Source: Desulfobaculum bizertense DSM 18034
GTDB taxonomy: Bacteria; Desulfobacterota; Desulfovibrionia; Desulfovibrionales; Desulfovibrionaceae
Length of the DNA stretch: 64,000 nucleotides
Assembly (NCBI RefSeq): GCF_900167065.1
Contig: NZ_FUYA01000001.1
Span: 434,001 to 498,000 of the forward strand
Direction of reading: 5' to 3'
How positions within the stretch are numbered: position 1 is the stretch's first letter; each line of letters opens with the position of its first letter. Below the pieces are notes generated by a model that searched no databases, was not told the DNA's origin, and saw only the letters and a list, made by a program, of their open reading frames with translations. Below are positions 17,207 to 26,847 of this stretch, piece by piece. The position numbers and the translations under genes were made by a program.

Positions 17207-18388
17207 CTAGCCCAGCGGTACACGGCCGATATACCGTGCATAGATCAGCGCGACGGTACGGTAGACCACGTGGCCGAGTTTGGACCACGGCAGGTAGGCG
17301 AAGAGCATCCATACAGACACCAGATGCACGTAATACATCGGGTAGGCGAGAGTAGCCACGTCGGCGAGTCTCAGCAGTTCACAAAAGACACCGGTGAGGC
17401 CGATGACCCAGATAAGTCCGAGCAGGAACCAGTCATAATAGGTAGACTTGAACTTGGACTCGTCGAGGTTCATACGACGGCGGGTGAGTTTTGTCAGGCC
17501 GATGATGAGCAGGATGGCGCCGAGATTACCGAGCAGTTTGTGCGGAGCCCAAAGCGGCAGCGGGGTGTGACCAGCTGGAGCGATGAACTCGACCACTTTT
17601 CCACCCCAGTGGCAGAAAGCGACAATACCGGTTGTAATCGCGAGTGCGACAAAGCCGTAAAAGAGCATGAGGTGGCCTTTAAAGCGCTCGTTGTCTTCGG
17701 GCTTGTCCTGTCCTGCACTGCAGTCCTTAAAGTTGGTGTGCTGACCGACTTCGTTAATCAGGACGTCCTTGATGCTTGCCCAGAGGGTAGCTTTTTCATG
17801 AGCGCCGATGAAGAAGGTGCCGGGGGCAGCCTGGAATGCCTTGATGAGTTTAACAACACCGAGTCCGAAGGTCGTGAGCATGAAGAAGAAGGTCAGCATC
17901 ATGATCGGGTCGATGGTGTAGTCTCCGGGGAAGACCTTGCCAAAGACGATTTCGCCTTCGGGGATGGCGAAGCCAGTGGTCAGGAACCAGACAAAGGCCC
18001 AGAGCACGGCAGGGATGGCAATGAGGATGGGCAGATACTTGGAGGAGCTCATCCACTTACCGATAATTTTCGGTTCCATGAGGTTCTTGTATGCCATGTT
18101 GCGCAGGGCGGAGAGCAGGTCTCCGGGCTTGGCGCCACGGGGGCACAGGTCAGAACAGGTACCGCAGTTATGGCAAAGCCAGATGTCGAGGTCATTGACC
18201 AGCTTATCCTTGAGTCCCCACTGTGCCCAGATCATTTCTTTTCTGGGGTAGGGCGCATCAGCGGGAGAGAGCGGGCAGGCCACCGAACATGTGGCGCACT
18301 GATAGCATTTTTTCAGGGTGTCACCACCCACCGACTGGAGTTCCTTAATAAACTCCACATCGGGTTCGATCCGTACAGCTTTCGACAT
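17207..18388 (-). CDS. qmoC: Quinone-interacting membrane oxidoreductase, subunit QmoC
   Basis: This 393-residue subunit fuses a HdrC-like ferredoxin part (about 1-105) with a HdrE/NarI-like membrane part. Two cysteine clusters are visible, CYQCATCSVACP and CHNCGTCSDLCP, each able to bind a [4Fe-4S] centre. The C-terminal half has about six membrane segments with several histidines suited to b-type haem. QmoC takes electrons from menaquinol and, through QmoA and QmoB, supports reduction of APS by AprAB. It begins 12 bases after qmoB with an AGGAG site. Confidence 0.96.
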   Translation of the reverse strand: MSKAVRIEPDVEFIKELQSVGGDTLKKCYQCATCSVACPLSPADAPYPRKEMIWAQWGLKDKLVNDLDIWLCHNCGTCSDLCPRGAKPGDLLSALRNMAYKNLMEPKIIGKWMSSSKYLPILIAIPAVLWAFVWFLTTGFAIPEGEIVFGKVFPGDYTIDPIMMLTFFFMLTTFGLGVVKLIKAFQAAPGTFFIGAHEKATLWASIKDVLINEVGQHTNFKDCSAGQDKPEDNERFKGHLMLFYGFVALAITTGIVAFCHWGGKVVEFIAPAGHTPLPLWAPHKLLGNLGAILLIIGLTKLTRRRMNLDESKFKSTYYDWFLLGLIWVIGLTGVFCELLRLADVATLAYPMYYVHLVSVWMLFAYLPWSKLGHVVYRTVALIYARYIGRVPLG

Positions 18389-18400
18389 GACGTACTCCTC

Positions 18401-20656
18401 TTAGAAGCCCTTGAACGGGTTGGGACCCATCTCCAGAATCATGTTCTGGAACTCTTCGATCATACCCGGCAGCTTGTCGTATTCGTCAATTGCGACCTGA
18501 TACTGCTCCACGCGTTCTGGTTCAACGCCGAGACGGTCAAGAGTCTCTGCGATGTTTTCCTTACGGCGGTTACAGATTTCGGAGCCTTTAACGAAGTGGC
18601 ACTGATAGTCGTCGCCGTACTTGCAGCCGAGCATCATCACGCCGTCAACGCCCTTGGACATGGCGTCAGCGATCCAGATGGCGTTGACAGAGCCAAGGCA
18701 GCGAACAGGAATGATACGCACATACTGGCTCCATTTTTTGCCACGCATGGCGGCCATATCCAGAGCCGGATATGCATCGTTTTCGCAGGCGAGAACAACG
18801 ATACGCGGGCCGTCTTTTTCCATGTCGTCAGGCACCTGAATGGCCTTAATCATGGAACCAACCTGGTCGACGCTGTAGTTGTCGAAGCTGATAACGCGTT
18901 CGGGGCAGGCACCCATGCAGGTACCGCAGCGACGGCAGCGGGTCGGATTCGGCTTAGGCGTACCGGTTTCGTCGTCATCCAGAGCACCAAACGGACATTC
19001 TTCCGTACAGCGTTTGCACTGTGTGCAGCGCACGAAGTTGAAGACCGGGAAGGTGAGGTCGCCGGAACGGGGATGGACGGAAACACCGTGGTTTGCGGAC
19101 TCAATGCACTGAATGGCTTTGAGCGCTGCGCCTGCGGCGTCGTCTTCTGCGTTGTCCATGAACATCGGCTGACGAACACAGCCAGCGGCGTAAACACCGG
19201 TACGGCGGGTTTCGTACGGGAAGCAGATGTAGTTGGAATCACAGAAGCCATCAAAGAGGTCCAGATCCGGGAATGCAGGACCCTGACGGTAGACAAAGTT
19301 CATGACCGGGTCTTTTGCCGTGGTGGGAACGATACCCGTAGGCAGGACGACCATGTCGGCCTTGAGTTCGATGTCTTCGCCGAGCAGGTTGTTCGTGATG
19401 GTAATGAGCAGGCCGCCATCGCGATCTTCGCGGATGGAGCCAATGGTGCCCTTACTCATCATGACGCCTGGATTGTCCTGAGCAGCCTTGTAGTACTTTT
19501 CGTGGATGCCCTGGACGATCATGTCCTGATAGATAATGTAGGCCTGACCGTCGTTGTACATCTCGGTGATGTAGTTTGCTTCTTTCAGGGCAACAACGGA
19601 GTTGATGCCGCTGGAGTAAGGCAGGTGGCGGAGGCTTTCGAGATCTTTGTATTCGTCAACGTGAGGAGTCTCGCCGTCTTCCGTCTTGGCTTCTTCTGTG
19701 GGTTCCTCGGAAACCTCTTCTTTTTTGTAGAGGTCCTTTGGTTCCAGCTGCTCAGTGTTGAGCAGGAAAGCGACGCGCTTGGCGGGCTTGCCATCAGAAG
19801 GACGAAGGATCTGGCCTTTCTTGGCCATTTCTTCGATCTGCCATGTGGTCACGACGTTTTTGAACTTGCCGTAACCCATGGGGGCGAGCACTTCGGGGTC
19901 CTGTTCGACCCAACCGGTCGCCATAACGACTGCACCGATTTTGTCTTCCTGACCGTTGGTATACTTGGCGGTGTATGAACCTGGGGCGCCTTCGAGGGCG
20001 GAGAGGGTAGCACCGGTAATAATCTTGATGCGAGGCTCGGTGCGAACATCAGCAATGAGCTTTTCAATGCCAGTGCTGTGAGCTTCGGTGAAGGGGTGAA
20101 CCAGAGGAACGGTCTTGTAGAGCTTTGCAGCGTGGCCGCCAAGGTCACCGTCTTTTTCGAGCAGGACAGTGTCGTAACCGGAACGGGCAGCGTGGAGTGC
20201 TGCGTTCAGGCCAGTCCAGCCACCACCAACGACCAGCACGGTCTTGACGGTGTCAATCAGCTCGGGTTCGGGGAGAGCGGACTTCTGAAGTTTGATGACG
20301 CCCATGTTGATGTAATCTTTTGCCATGAGCACTTTGTCATCAGAAGCATCGTCGGGGCAGCACATGCCACACTGCTCACGCAGGTTGACGCGCTCAACGA
20401 GGATGCTTTTGCCAAAGTCGTAGATTTCCCAGTCGATACGTGGGGAGGAACCGCAGATGAGGACGGAGTCAATCGTCCCAGCATCCAGGTCCGACTTAAT
20501 CATATTCATACCGTCTTCGCCGGGAAGAACCGGGTGAGCCTTGACCACGGGGCAATCGCTGCTCCAGCGGGTCTGGACGAATTCGACCAGCTCTTCCACG
20601 TTAAAGTACGGTCCGACGCTAGACTCGTCGAAATAAACACCTATTTTTTCTGCCAT
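18401..20656 (-). CDS. qmoB: Quinone-interacting membrane oxidoreductase, subunit QmoB
   Basis: This 751-residue HdrA-like flavoprotein has an FAD-binding glycine motif VLVVGGGWTGLNAALHAA near residue 141 and two ferredoxin clusters, CTQCKRCTEECPFG and CRRCGTCMGACPE. A C-terminal MvhD-like domain contains VRCLGSVNAIWIADAM and VMMLGCKYGDDYQC. The subunit sits on the cytoplasmic face and links QmoC to QmoA and the APS reductase. Its length is typical of the family. It starts 5 bases after qmoA, so the two are translationally coupled. Confidence 0.96.
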   Translation of the reverse strand: MAEKIGVYFDESSVGPYFNVEELVEFVQTRWSSDCPVVKAHPVLPGEDGMNMIKSDLDAGTIDSVLICGSSPRIDWEIYDFGKSILVERVNLREQCGMCCPDDASDDKVLMAKDYINMGVIKLQKSALPEPELIDTVKTVLVVGGGWTGLNAALHAARSGYDTVLLEKDGDLGGHAAKLYKTVPLVHPFTEAHSTGIEKLIADVRTEPRIKIITGATLSALEGAPGSYTAKYTNGQEDKIGAVVMATGWVEQDPEVLAPMGYGKFKNVVTTWQIEEMAKKGQILRPSDGKPAKRVAFLLNTEQLEPKDLYKKEEVSEEPTEEAKTEDGETPHVDEYKDLESLRHLPYSSGINSVVALKEANYITEMYNDGQAYIIYQDMIVQGIHEKYYKAAQDNPGVMMSKGTIGSIREDRDGGLLITITNNLLGEDIELKADMVVLPTGIVPTTAKDPVMNFVYRQGPAFPDLDLFDGFCDSNYICFPYETRRTGVYAAGCVRQPMFMDNAEDDAAGAALKAIQCIESANHGVSVHPRSGDLTFPVFNFVRCTQCKRCTEECPFGALDDDETGTPKPNPTRCRRCGTCMGACPERVISFDNYSVDQVGSMIKAIQVPDDMEKDGPRIVVLACENDAYPALDMAAMRGKKWSQYVRIIPVRCLGSVNAIWIADAMSKGVDGVMMLGCKYGDDYQCHFVKGSEICNRRKENIAETLDRLGVEPERVEQYQVAIDEYDKLPGMIEEFQNMILEMGPNPFKGF

Positions 20657-20661
20657 TGTCC

Positions 20662-21900
20662 TTACCTCCCTCTTACTGCCTCAATTGCCTTCATGGCTGC
20701 TCCGGTACCAGACTGAGCAGACTTCATGACGTCGAGAGGTCTCTTGGCACAACCGGCAACGAAGATGCCCTTACCTTCGTTTTCCTCTGCGAAACCATCT
20801 TCGTCGACGTGAACATCAATAGGCAGCTGTTCCTGAGACAGAGTCGGTTGCATACCTGTGGCAAAGACGACCATGTCGTATTCTTCACGGGATTTGGTAC
20901 CTGCAACGGCATCTTCCACAGTCAGGATGACATTACCGTCCTCGCCCTGTGCGGCTTCGGCCACCTTGCCCTTGACCAGATGAACACCTTCGTCGCTCAG
21001 GATGCGATCGCGGAATTTCTGGTAACGGCCGGGGGTACGCAGGTCGATGTAGTAAATAGTTACCTGACAGTCAGGGTGCTGTTCACGCACGTAGCTGGCC
21101 TGCTTGAGCGAAGCCATGCAGCAGATGTATGAACAGTAGTTGAGATGGTTCTCGTCACGAGAGCCAGCACACTGAATAAACGCAAGACGCTTTGGAGAGC
21201 GGCCATCAGAGGGACGCTGAATAAGCCCGTGGCTTGCGCCAGACGGGGAAGCCAGGCGTTCCATCTGCATGTTGGAAATGCAGTTCTGGAGAGAGCCCGC
21301 ACCAAGATTCGTCAAATTCGAAACATCATAGGGCTTCCAGCCAGTGGCGATAACAATGGCGCCAACCGAAAGCTCGACAGTCTTCTCTTTGTCGTCCAGA
21401 TCAATGCCCGTCACACCCTGAAGTTCTTCCAGTTCTGCGGCCGAGCACTCGTCTTTTTCGAGCACAAAGCGGCTGGGGTAGGCAAAAGGCATGTCTTTGT
21501 GAAGAGCCTTTCTGGTACCCATGCCAAGCTCAAATTCGCTCTCTTTGGAGCCGCCAAGTTCGTTTGCGGCTTCGGTGAGGTCGATGCTGCCGGGGGTCGT
21601 ATAGCGGGGTTTGATTTTGACAGTGACCTTGTAGTCACCCTTGGAGCCAGAGACGGAGACAACTTCCGCCAAAGTGAAGACATTAACCAGGCGGTTTTTC
21701 TTGATGCGCTGGAACTGAATTTCCAACCCGCAGGAAGGCGGGCAAAGCTTGGGGAAATATTTGTTGAGCTGAGATACTCGTCCGCCCAGGAACGGAGTCT
21801 TCTCGACAAGAAAGACCTCGTGGCCAACTTCTGCGGCTTCAAGGGCGGCTGTCATGCCGCTGAACCCGCCGCCGACAACGAGCACGCTGTTGTTTGGCAT
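20662..21900 (-). CDS. qmoA: Quinone-interacting membrane oxidoreductase, subunit QmoA
   Basis: This 412-residue HdrA-like flavoprotein opens with MPNNSVLVVGGGFSGMTAAL, an FAD-binding Rossmann motif. It has conserved cysteine-containing segments KLCPPSCGLEI and NYCSYICCMASLKQ and the C-terminal GIFVAGCAKRPLDVMKS typical of HdrA-type subunits. It is the cytoplasmic partner of QmoB in electron delivery to AprAB. ATG 21900 has a GGGAGGA site; a longer in-frame ORF from 21963 would translate hairpin sequence and is rejected. It is separated from aprA by a 155-base hairpin-rich spacer. Confidence 0.96.
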   Translation of the reverse strand: MPNNSVLVVGGGFSGMTAALEAAEVGHEVFLVEKTPFLGGRVSQLNKYFPKLCPPSCGLEIQFQRIKKNRLVNVFTLAEVVSVSGSKGDYKVTVKIKPRYTTPGSIDLTEAANELGGSKESEFELGMGTRKALHKDMPFAYPSRFVLEKDECSAAELEELQGVTGIDLDDKEKTVELSVGAIVIATGWKPYDVSNLTNLGAGSLQNCISNMQMERLASPSGASHGLIQRPSDGRSPKRLAFIQCAGSRDENHLNYCSYICCMASLKQASYVREQHPDCQVTIYYIDLRTPGRYQKFRDRILSDEGVHLVKGKVAEAAQGEDGNVILTVEDAVAGTKSREEYDMVVFATGMQPTLSQEQLPIDVHVDEDGFAEENEGKGIFVAGCAKRPLDVMKSAQSGTGAAMKAIEAVRGR

Positions 21901-21920
21901 TTCAATCCTCCCTACGAAAT

Positions 21921-22042
21921 CAGGTTCGGGCCATTTGAAAAATGGCCTAATCCTGAACAACAACCCTGAACAAAGAGGGTTCTTGTCTGCTCAGGCTTAG
22001 ACCATTTTTCTGAGCAGGAGGTCGCGGCGAACCGCGACCTCC
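21921..22042 (-). promoter_or_regulatory. Hairpin array between aprA and qmoA
   Basis: Four inverted repeats follow in series: GGCCATTT/AAATGGCC (about 21929-21946), AACCCT/AGGGTT (21962-21967 with 21976-21981), CTGCTCAG/CTGAGCAG (21987-21994 with 22010-22017) and an 11-bp GGAGGTCGCGG/CCGCGACCTCC (22017-22042, loop CGAA). None is followed by a clean T run on the minus strand, so processing or mRNA stabilisation is likelier than full termination. Confidence 0.6.
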
Positions 22043-22055
22043 ATTTCAGTCATCT

Positions 22056-24050
22056 TTAATCGGGGATGATCTGGTAGTAAGGCTTCTTGAAGACGACGGT
22101 CTCTTTCTTTTCGACGTCGTACTTGGAGTTTACGAAGCACTTCCACTTGGAGTCATCCAGGCCGAGGAAGTCACCACGGTAGTAGAAGCCGGGGTAACGA
22201 GTTTCTTCACGGAAGTGGATGTGCTGCATGTGCAGGCGTACGGTCCACAGGCGGTGGTAGTTCTCCCAGCAGCGGAGCAGTTCGTGGAGGTCACGAGCAG
22301 CGAGCTTCTGAGAATCTTCTTCCATCATGTCGAGCAGCCAGAAGCCGGTATCGAGCAGAGCCTTGGAGGTGGTGTAGTAGGTACCAACACCGCCACCGTA
22401 CTCGTCGGTAGCCTTGATCAGGCGCATCATGAAGTTCTTGGGAGAGATGTACTCGGGGTTCACGGTCGGGTCGGTAGAACCGTTCTTGTGAGCCTCGTAG
22501 GTGTAGTACGGGCGATAGATTTCCTGCTTCAGGTCTTCAGCGCTTTCCTTCAGGGTAGGCTTGAAGTCCTTGTGGTCAACGTACCAGCGGACCAGCTGCT
22601 TACCGACCATACGGCCTTCTGCGTGGGAACCGGAGGAGAATTTGTGACCAGATGCGCCAACACCATCAGCGCAGGTGAACAGGCCGTTAACGGTGGTCAT
22701 ACGGTTGTAGACCTTACCGTTGTCTGCGTGGATCTTGTAGTCTTCAGGCACCCAAGCTTCGTCAGGGCCGGAAGTCCAGATACCACAGCAACCGGAGTGA
22801 GAACCGAGCAGGTAAGGCTCAGTAGGCATGATCTCGGAACCACGTTCCTCAGGAGCGCAGTTGGAGGCAGCCCAGAGGTTAGCCTGGCCGACACACATGT
22901 CGAGGAAGTCTTCCCAAGCTTCAGCTTCAAGGTGCTTCTGCTCAGCAGGAGACAGGGTCTTGAAGGAATCCTGGAGAGCGGTCTTGGTGTCCATGAAGAT
23001 CGGGCCACGGCCTTCACGCATTTCACGGAGCATCATGTGGTTACGCAGGCAGGTAGGAATAACGTTACCCTTGGCGTATCCGCGGTCCTCGTAGGGCTTC
23101 AGCATTGCGCGGTTAGTCACGCAGTAGTCTTCACCCTTGTAGTTGGTTGCCTTAGCCTTAAACAGCAGGAACCATGCACCAACCGGGCCGTAGCCGTCCT
23201 TGAAACGGGCGGGGACGAAGCGGTTTTCCATCATGGTCATCTCGGCGCCGACCTGAGCACACATGGTGTAGGTGGAACCTGCGTTCCAAACCGGGTACCA
23301 TGCACGACCCATGCCTTCACCGGTGGAGCGGGGGCGGTAGATGTTAACTGCGCCACCACAAGCAACACATGCGGTGTTGGTGCGGAAGATATGAACTTTG
23401 TTGTCACGAGCGTCCAGAGCGACAGCACCAGCGATACGGTTCGGGGTGTTGGCGTCGAGGAGCATCTTAACAACGAAGATACGTTCCATGTAGCGTTCTT
23501 CGCCGAGTGCGTTCTTTGCAGCTTCAGCGACGATGCACTTGTAGGATTCACCGTTGATCATGATCTGCCAACGGCCGGAACGGACAGGCTTGTCACCCTT
23601 GCGGATAGCCTTGCCAGCTGCCTTTGCGGAAGCACCGTCCATGTTCTTGTTGTCGTCGGACTTGCACCAGATCGGCAGGCCCCACTCTTCGAACAGATGG
23701 ACAGAGTCGTCAACGTGACGGCCGAGGTCGTAAATGAGGTCTTCACGAACCAGGCCCATGAGGTCAGTACGGACCATGCGGACGTAGTCGTCAGCGTCGT
23801 TTTCACCAATGTAGGTGTTGATAGCGGAAAGACCCTGAGCAACAGCACCGGAACGTTCCAGAGCAGCTTTGTCGAGCAGGAGGATCTTTGCTTCGGGTGC
23901 GAATTTGTCGGCCCATGTGACTGCTTCGAAAGCAACACCGCAGGAACCCATACCACCACCAACGATCAGGATATCTACATCGTGCTCCTCAATTGTGGGT
24001 TCTGCGAGTGCAATACCACGAGGGGCTTCTTTAACAGGAATCTTAGGCAT
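22056..24050 (-). CDS. aprA: Adenylylsulfate reductase, alpha subunit AprA
   Basis: This 664-residue flavoprotein carries VDILIVGGGMGSCGVAFEA near the N-terminus for FAD binding and the conserved YTMCAQVGAEMTMMENRFVP and GCCGIWTSGP regions. Size and motifs match the dissimilatory APS reductase alpha subunit, which forms the FAD-sulfite adduct and reduces APS to sulfite and AMP in the cytoplasm with AprB. It follows aprB by 53 bases and precedes qmoA, which makes this a single sulfate-reduction transcription unit. Confidence 0.98.
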   Translation of the reverse strand: MPKIPVKEAPRGIALAEPTIEEHDVDILIVGGGMGSCGVAFEAVTWADKFAPEAKILLLDKAALERSGAVAQGLSAINTYIGENDADDYVRMVRTDLMGLVREDLIYDLGRHVDDSVHLFEEWGLPIWCKSDDNKNMDGASAKAAGKAIRKGDKPVRSGRWQIMINGESYKCIVAEAAKNALGEERYMERIFVVKMLLDANTPNRIAGAVALDARDNKVHIFRTNTACVACGGAVNIYRPRSTGEGMGRAWYPVWNAGSTYTMCAQVGAEMTMMENRFVPARFKDGYGPVGAWFLLFKAKATNYKGEDYCVTNRAMLKPYEDRGYAKGNVIPTCLRNHMMLREMREGRGPIFMDTKTALQDSFKTLSPAEQKHLEAEAWEDFLDMCVGQANLWAASNCAPEERGSEIMPTEPYLLGSHSGCCGIWTSGPDEAWVPEDYKIHADNGKVYNRMTTVNGLFTCADGVGASGHKFSSGSHAEGRMVGKQLVRWYVDHKDFKPTLKESAEDLKQEIYRPYYTYEAHKNGSTDPTVNPEYISPKNFMMRLIKATDEYGGGVGTYYTTSKALLDTGFWLLDMMEEDSQKLAARDLHELLRCWENYHRLWTVRLHMQHIHFREETRYPGFYYRGDFLGLDDSKWKCFVNSKYDVEKKETVVFKKPYYQIIPD

Positions 24051-24103
24051 CTCTTTGCTCCTTAAGTAAGCGTAATAAGTGAGACAGTGCTAAAGCTGTT
24101 GGA

Positions 24104-24589
24104 CTACTGGACGTCCTTGACGGTCCAGGTCTTGTCGGCCTCGGCCACGTCAAACTTCTTGCCAAGAGCTTCCTTCGGAGTGGTCAGCTCGGTCTCGGTG
24201 AACAGGTACTCGTTTTCGAGATCTGCCGGTTCGGGCTTACCTTCGAAGGGCTTAATAGAGCCTTCAGGGGTGGTACGGATGGGGAACTTGAAGCGCTTGG
24301 TGGAGCCATTACGGAAGTTGATGGTCCACATGATGTCTTCGGAAGAACGCATCGGGATAGAGGTGCCGCCCATAGGAGCAAAGTCAGCGTAGGGGCGGGC
24401 AGTGATAGCGCCCTGAGGACAGATCTTCACGCAGGAGTAGCACTCCCAGCATGCGTCAGGTTCCTGGTTGTAGGCCTTCATCTCCTCAGGATCGAGGATC
24501 ATGAGGTCGTTGGGGCAGATGTACATGCAAGCGGTCTTTTCGCCGCCTTTGCAGCCATCGCACTTTGAGGGATCAACAAAAGTAGGCAT
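24104..24589 (-). CDS. aprB: Adenylylsulfate reductase, beta subunit AprB
   Basis: This 161-residue iron-sulfur subunit has one cluster motif in KCDGCKGGEKTACMYICP, with the extra loop characteristic of AprB, and a second in CWECYSCVKICPQGAI. It relays electrons through two [4Fe-4S] centres to the FAD of AprA. The C-terminal tail wraps around AprA in known structures. The start has a GGAGGATT site. It is the first gene of the leftward apr-qmo operon and is transcribed from the 891-base region shared with sat. Confidence 0.98.
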   Translation of the reverse strand: MPTFVDPSKCDGCKGGEKTACMYICPNDLMILDPEEMKAYNQEPDACWECYSCVKICPQGAITARPYADFAPMGGTSIPMRSSEDIMWTINFRNGSTKRFKFPIRTTPEGSIKPFEGKPEPADLENEYLFTETELTTPKEALGKKFDVAEADKTWTVKDVQ

Positions 24590-24838
24590 AGTGAATCCTC
24601 CAACAAATTAGGGTTGAAAAAACAACCATTTCAAAAACATCCCCAATAAGGAGAATGAAAAAACAGGGAAGCAAGGTTCTCCGCTTTTTTTTACGGAACG
24701 TTGTGCAGCGTCCCGATCTTCGCCGAATTGGACCGCGTCTGGCGGTTTAACCGTTCAGGGGAGACTGGAGCTACGTGTCAAACAACGGCCCTTACGGGGG
24801 CTTGCACAAGCATCGGTAATTAGCGCCTTTTTCGACGT

Positions 24839-24856
24839 TTGTGATGGATTGAACAA
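24839..24856. promoter_or_regulatory. Candidate Rex-type site upstream of aprB
   Basis: The 18-mer TTGTGATGGATTGAACAA fits the dyad form TTGTGA-N6-(T/G)AACAA expected for Rex, a redox repressor known to control sat and related genes in Desulfovibrio. One base of the right half deviates. It is 250 bases upstream of aprB. Confidence 0.4.
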
Positions 24857-25286
24857 GCAAGGTCAGGTCTAGCAAGGCTCCTATCGCCTGTCAAGGCGAA
24901 AGTGAATAATATCCCAAGCGTCAGAAATTTTCCTCAAGGGTGCTGGAATCATGACCTTAATGCAATATATAGCATCACGCGTAAAAACGTTTATCCAATG
25001 CACGAAACCCTATACAACCAAGCGGAAATTTTGGCAAGAGTGGACCGGAAACTTCTGCACTAGGGAAGGTATACTATGGGAAAAAGGGCGGTTGACGGGA
25101 AAATGTCAGCTATCCGATATTTTAGAGTAAAAAAGTGTCTTTCCTGTGTCTCTGGTGGAGCCGTTGCGGTGAATCTGATCTTTTTGCGTCATTGGTGAAA
25201 AAAAGTGCAAAGTCACTTTGAGCCTTGGTTTCGTTGAGTTTTGGCATGATTTTGCCCCTAAAATGACTCAGAAGGGCACTTGACAA

Positions 25287-25305
25287 TTGCGGAAATTTTT
25301 CACAA
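25287..25305. promoter_or_regulatory. Candidate Rex-type site upstream of sat
   Basis: TTGCGGAAATTTTTCACAA has a good right half (TTTTTCACAA) but an imperfect left half and one extra base in the spacer. It overlaps the downstream side of a TTGACA element, a position that would allow repression. Confidence 0.35.
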
Positions 25306-25480
25306 ACCCCTCTTACAGGGCTTGAAATGTGAATTTCGACGAGTCCGGTGGCTCTCCCCATAGACCTCTTTCCCCTTCCAACTATGCCAATTTTTGGGGA
25401 AAATGGGAGACTGCCTCGACATAGGCTGTGGTGGTTGAGTAAGTGAAATTTCTCAAATTCCAATTGTAAAGGAGTCCACA

Positions 25481-26761
25481 ATGTCCAATCTGCTGCCCCC
25501 TCATGGTGGTAAGGGCTTAGTTTGTTGCCTGCTCGAAGGTGAAGCACTTAAGGCTGAACAGAAAAAAGCTGAAGGTCTCAAGAAAGTTGAGATCTCCAAC
25601 CGTGTTAAGGGCGACCTTATCATGATGGGTATCGGCGGTTTCTCCCCGCTTAACGGTTTCATGGGTAAAGCTGACTGGAAGAGCGTTTGCGAAAAAATGC
25701 TCATGCAGGACGGCACCTTCTGGCCGGTTCCGGTTGTCTGTGACACCAACGACGAAGCTGTCGCTGCTGGCGAAGAAATCGCTCTCGTTGGTAAAGACGG
25801 CGTTATCTACGCAACCATGAAGGTTGACGAAAAGTACGCCCTCACCGACGAAGAAAAGAAGTGGGAATGCGAGACCGTCTTCAAAGGCCACGGCGAAGAC
25901 TCCGAAAACTTCTGGGACGTCGCTCTCGAAGATCACCCCGGTGTGAAAATGGTTATGGCTCAGGGCAAATTCAACCTGGCCGGTACCGTTAAAGTTCTCT
26001 CCGAAGGCGACTACCGCGACCGCTTCCCGGGCGTCTACCTGACCCCTGCTGAAGTCCGCGCTATGCTCGACGAACGTGGCTGGAGCCGCGTTGCTGCTCT
26101 GCAGCTCCGTAACCCCATGCACCGCTCTCACGAGTTCCTCGCAAAGATCGCTGTTGAAGTCTGCGACGGCGTTATCATCCACTCACTGGTTGGTAACCTG
26201 AAGCCCGGCGACATCCCGGCCGAAGTCCGCATCAAGTGCATCCAGACTCTGATCGACAACTACTTCGTGAAAGAAAACATCATCAACGCTGGCTACCCTC
26301 TGGACATGCGCTACGCTGGTCCTCGTGAAGCTCTGCTCCACGCTACCTTCCGCCAGAACTACGGTGTTTCCCACATGATCATCGGTCGTGACCACGCTGG
26401 TGTTGGCGACTTCTACGGTCTGTTCGAAGCTCAGGAAATCTTCGACAAGATTCCTTACGCTGACGGCGTTTGCGACGCTCCCGGCAAGGCCCTCCTTTGT
26501 AAGCCCATGAAGATCGACTGGACCTTCTACTGCTACAAGTGCGACGGCATGGCCTCCCTGCGTACCTGCCCGCACAGCAAGGAAGACCGCGTTATCCTTT
26601 CCGGTACCAAGCTTCGTAAGGCTCTCTCCGAAAAAGCTGATGTTCCGGATCACTTCGGCCGTGAAGAAATCCTTACCATTCTCCGCGGTTACTACGAAGG
26701 TCTCACCGAAAAGGTCGAGATCAAAATGCAGCACGCTGCTTCTGGCGATGCCATGAAATAG
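25481..26761 (+). CDS. sat: Sulfate adenylyltransferase (ATP sulfurylase)
   Basis: This 426-residue homo-oligomeric ATP sulfurylase of the dissimilatory type has the sulfate/ATP loop RNPMHRSHE (usual QxRNPxHRxHE) and the GRDHAG motif. [16 protein letters not shown] stretch carries the zinc ligands seen in sulfate-reducer enzymes. It makes APS from sulfate and ATP in the cytoplasm, feeding AprAB encoded divergently. ATG 25481 has AAAGGAG upstream. Codon use is strongly biased (GAA, CTC, GCT, AAC/TAC), as expected for a very highly expressed gene. Confidence 0.98.
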   Translation: MSNLLPPHGGKGLVCCLLEGEALKAEQKKAEGLKKVEISNRVKGDLIMMGIGGFSPLNGFMGKADWKSVCEKMLMQDGTFWPVPVVCDTNDEAVAAGEEIALVGKDGVIYATMKVDEKYALTDEEKKWECETVFKGHGEDSENFWDVALEDHPGVKMVMAQGKFNLAGTVKVLSEGDYRDRFPGVYLTPAEVRAMLDERGWSRVAALQLRNPMHRSHEFLAKIAVEVCDGVIIHSLVGNLKPGDIPAEVRIKCIQTLIDNYFVKENIINAGYPLDMRYAGPREALLHATFRQNYGVSHMIIGRDHAGVGDFYGLFEAQEIFDKIPYADGVCDAPGKALLCKPMKIDWTFYCYKCDGMASLRTCPHSKEDRVILSGTKLRKALSEKADVPDHFGREEILTILRGYYEGLTEKVEIKMQHAASGDAMK

Positions 26762-26792
26762 CGCTCGTTGCGTACGACTCTGTGCTGAATGA

Positions 26793-26821
26793 GGGGAGGT
26801 GCTTTGCACCTCCCCTTTTTT
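26793..26821 (+). terminator. Strong intrinsic terminator of sat
   Basis: A 10-bp stem GGGGAGGTGC/GCACCTCCCC with loop TTT (26793-26815) is followed by six T residues. Confidence 0.93.
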
Positions 26822-26847
26822 GTCGCTTCTCTCCTTCGTTCGGTCAT

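Larger units (their letters stand above)
24590..25480. other. Divergent control region of aprBA-qmo and sat
   Basis: This 891-base region has no credible gene; the leftward ORF at 25122-25547 overlaps sat and is rejected. It should hold promoters for both transcription units and long 5' leaders. A weak plus-strand pair TTGACG (25092-25097) and GATATT (25116-25121), spacing 18, lies far upstream of sat. TTGACA at 25280-25285 directly abuts a TTTTTCACAA half-site but has no good -10. Two Rex-like sites are listed separately. Confidence 0.5.

Noticed and set aside
17270-19978. 902-codon open frame on the plus strand, antisense to qmoC and qmoB
   Set aside because: It mirrors strongly codon-biased qmo genes; the product is low-complexity in feel (rich in His, Glu, Val, Phe) and no domain is recognisable, while the other strand encodes clear QmoB and QmoC motifs.
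22215-24065. 616-codon open frame antisense to aprA
   Set aside because: An artefact of the codon bias of a very highly expressed gene; aprA is unmistakable on the other strand.
25122-25547. 141-codon minus-strand ORF in the sat control region
   Set aside because: It overlaps the first 67 bases of sat antisense and covers the likely control sites of sat; no motif.
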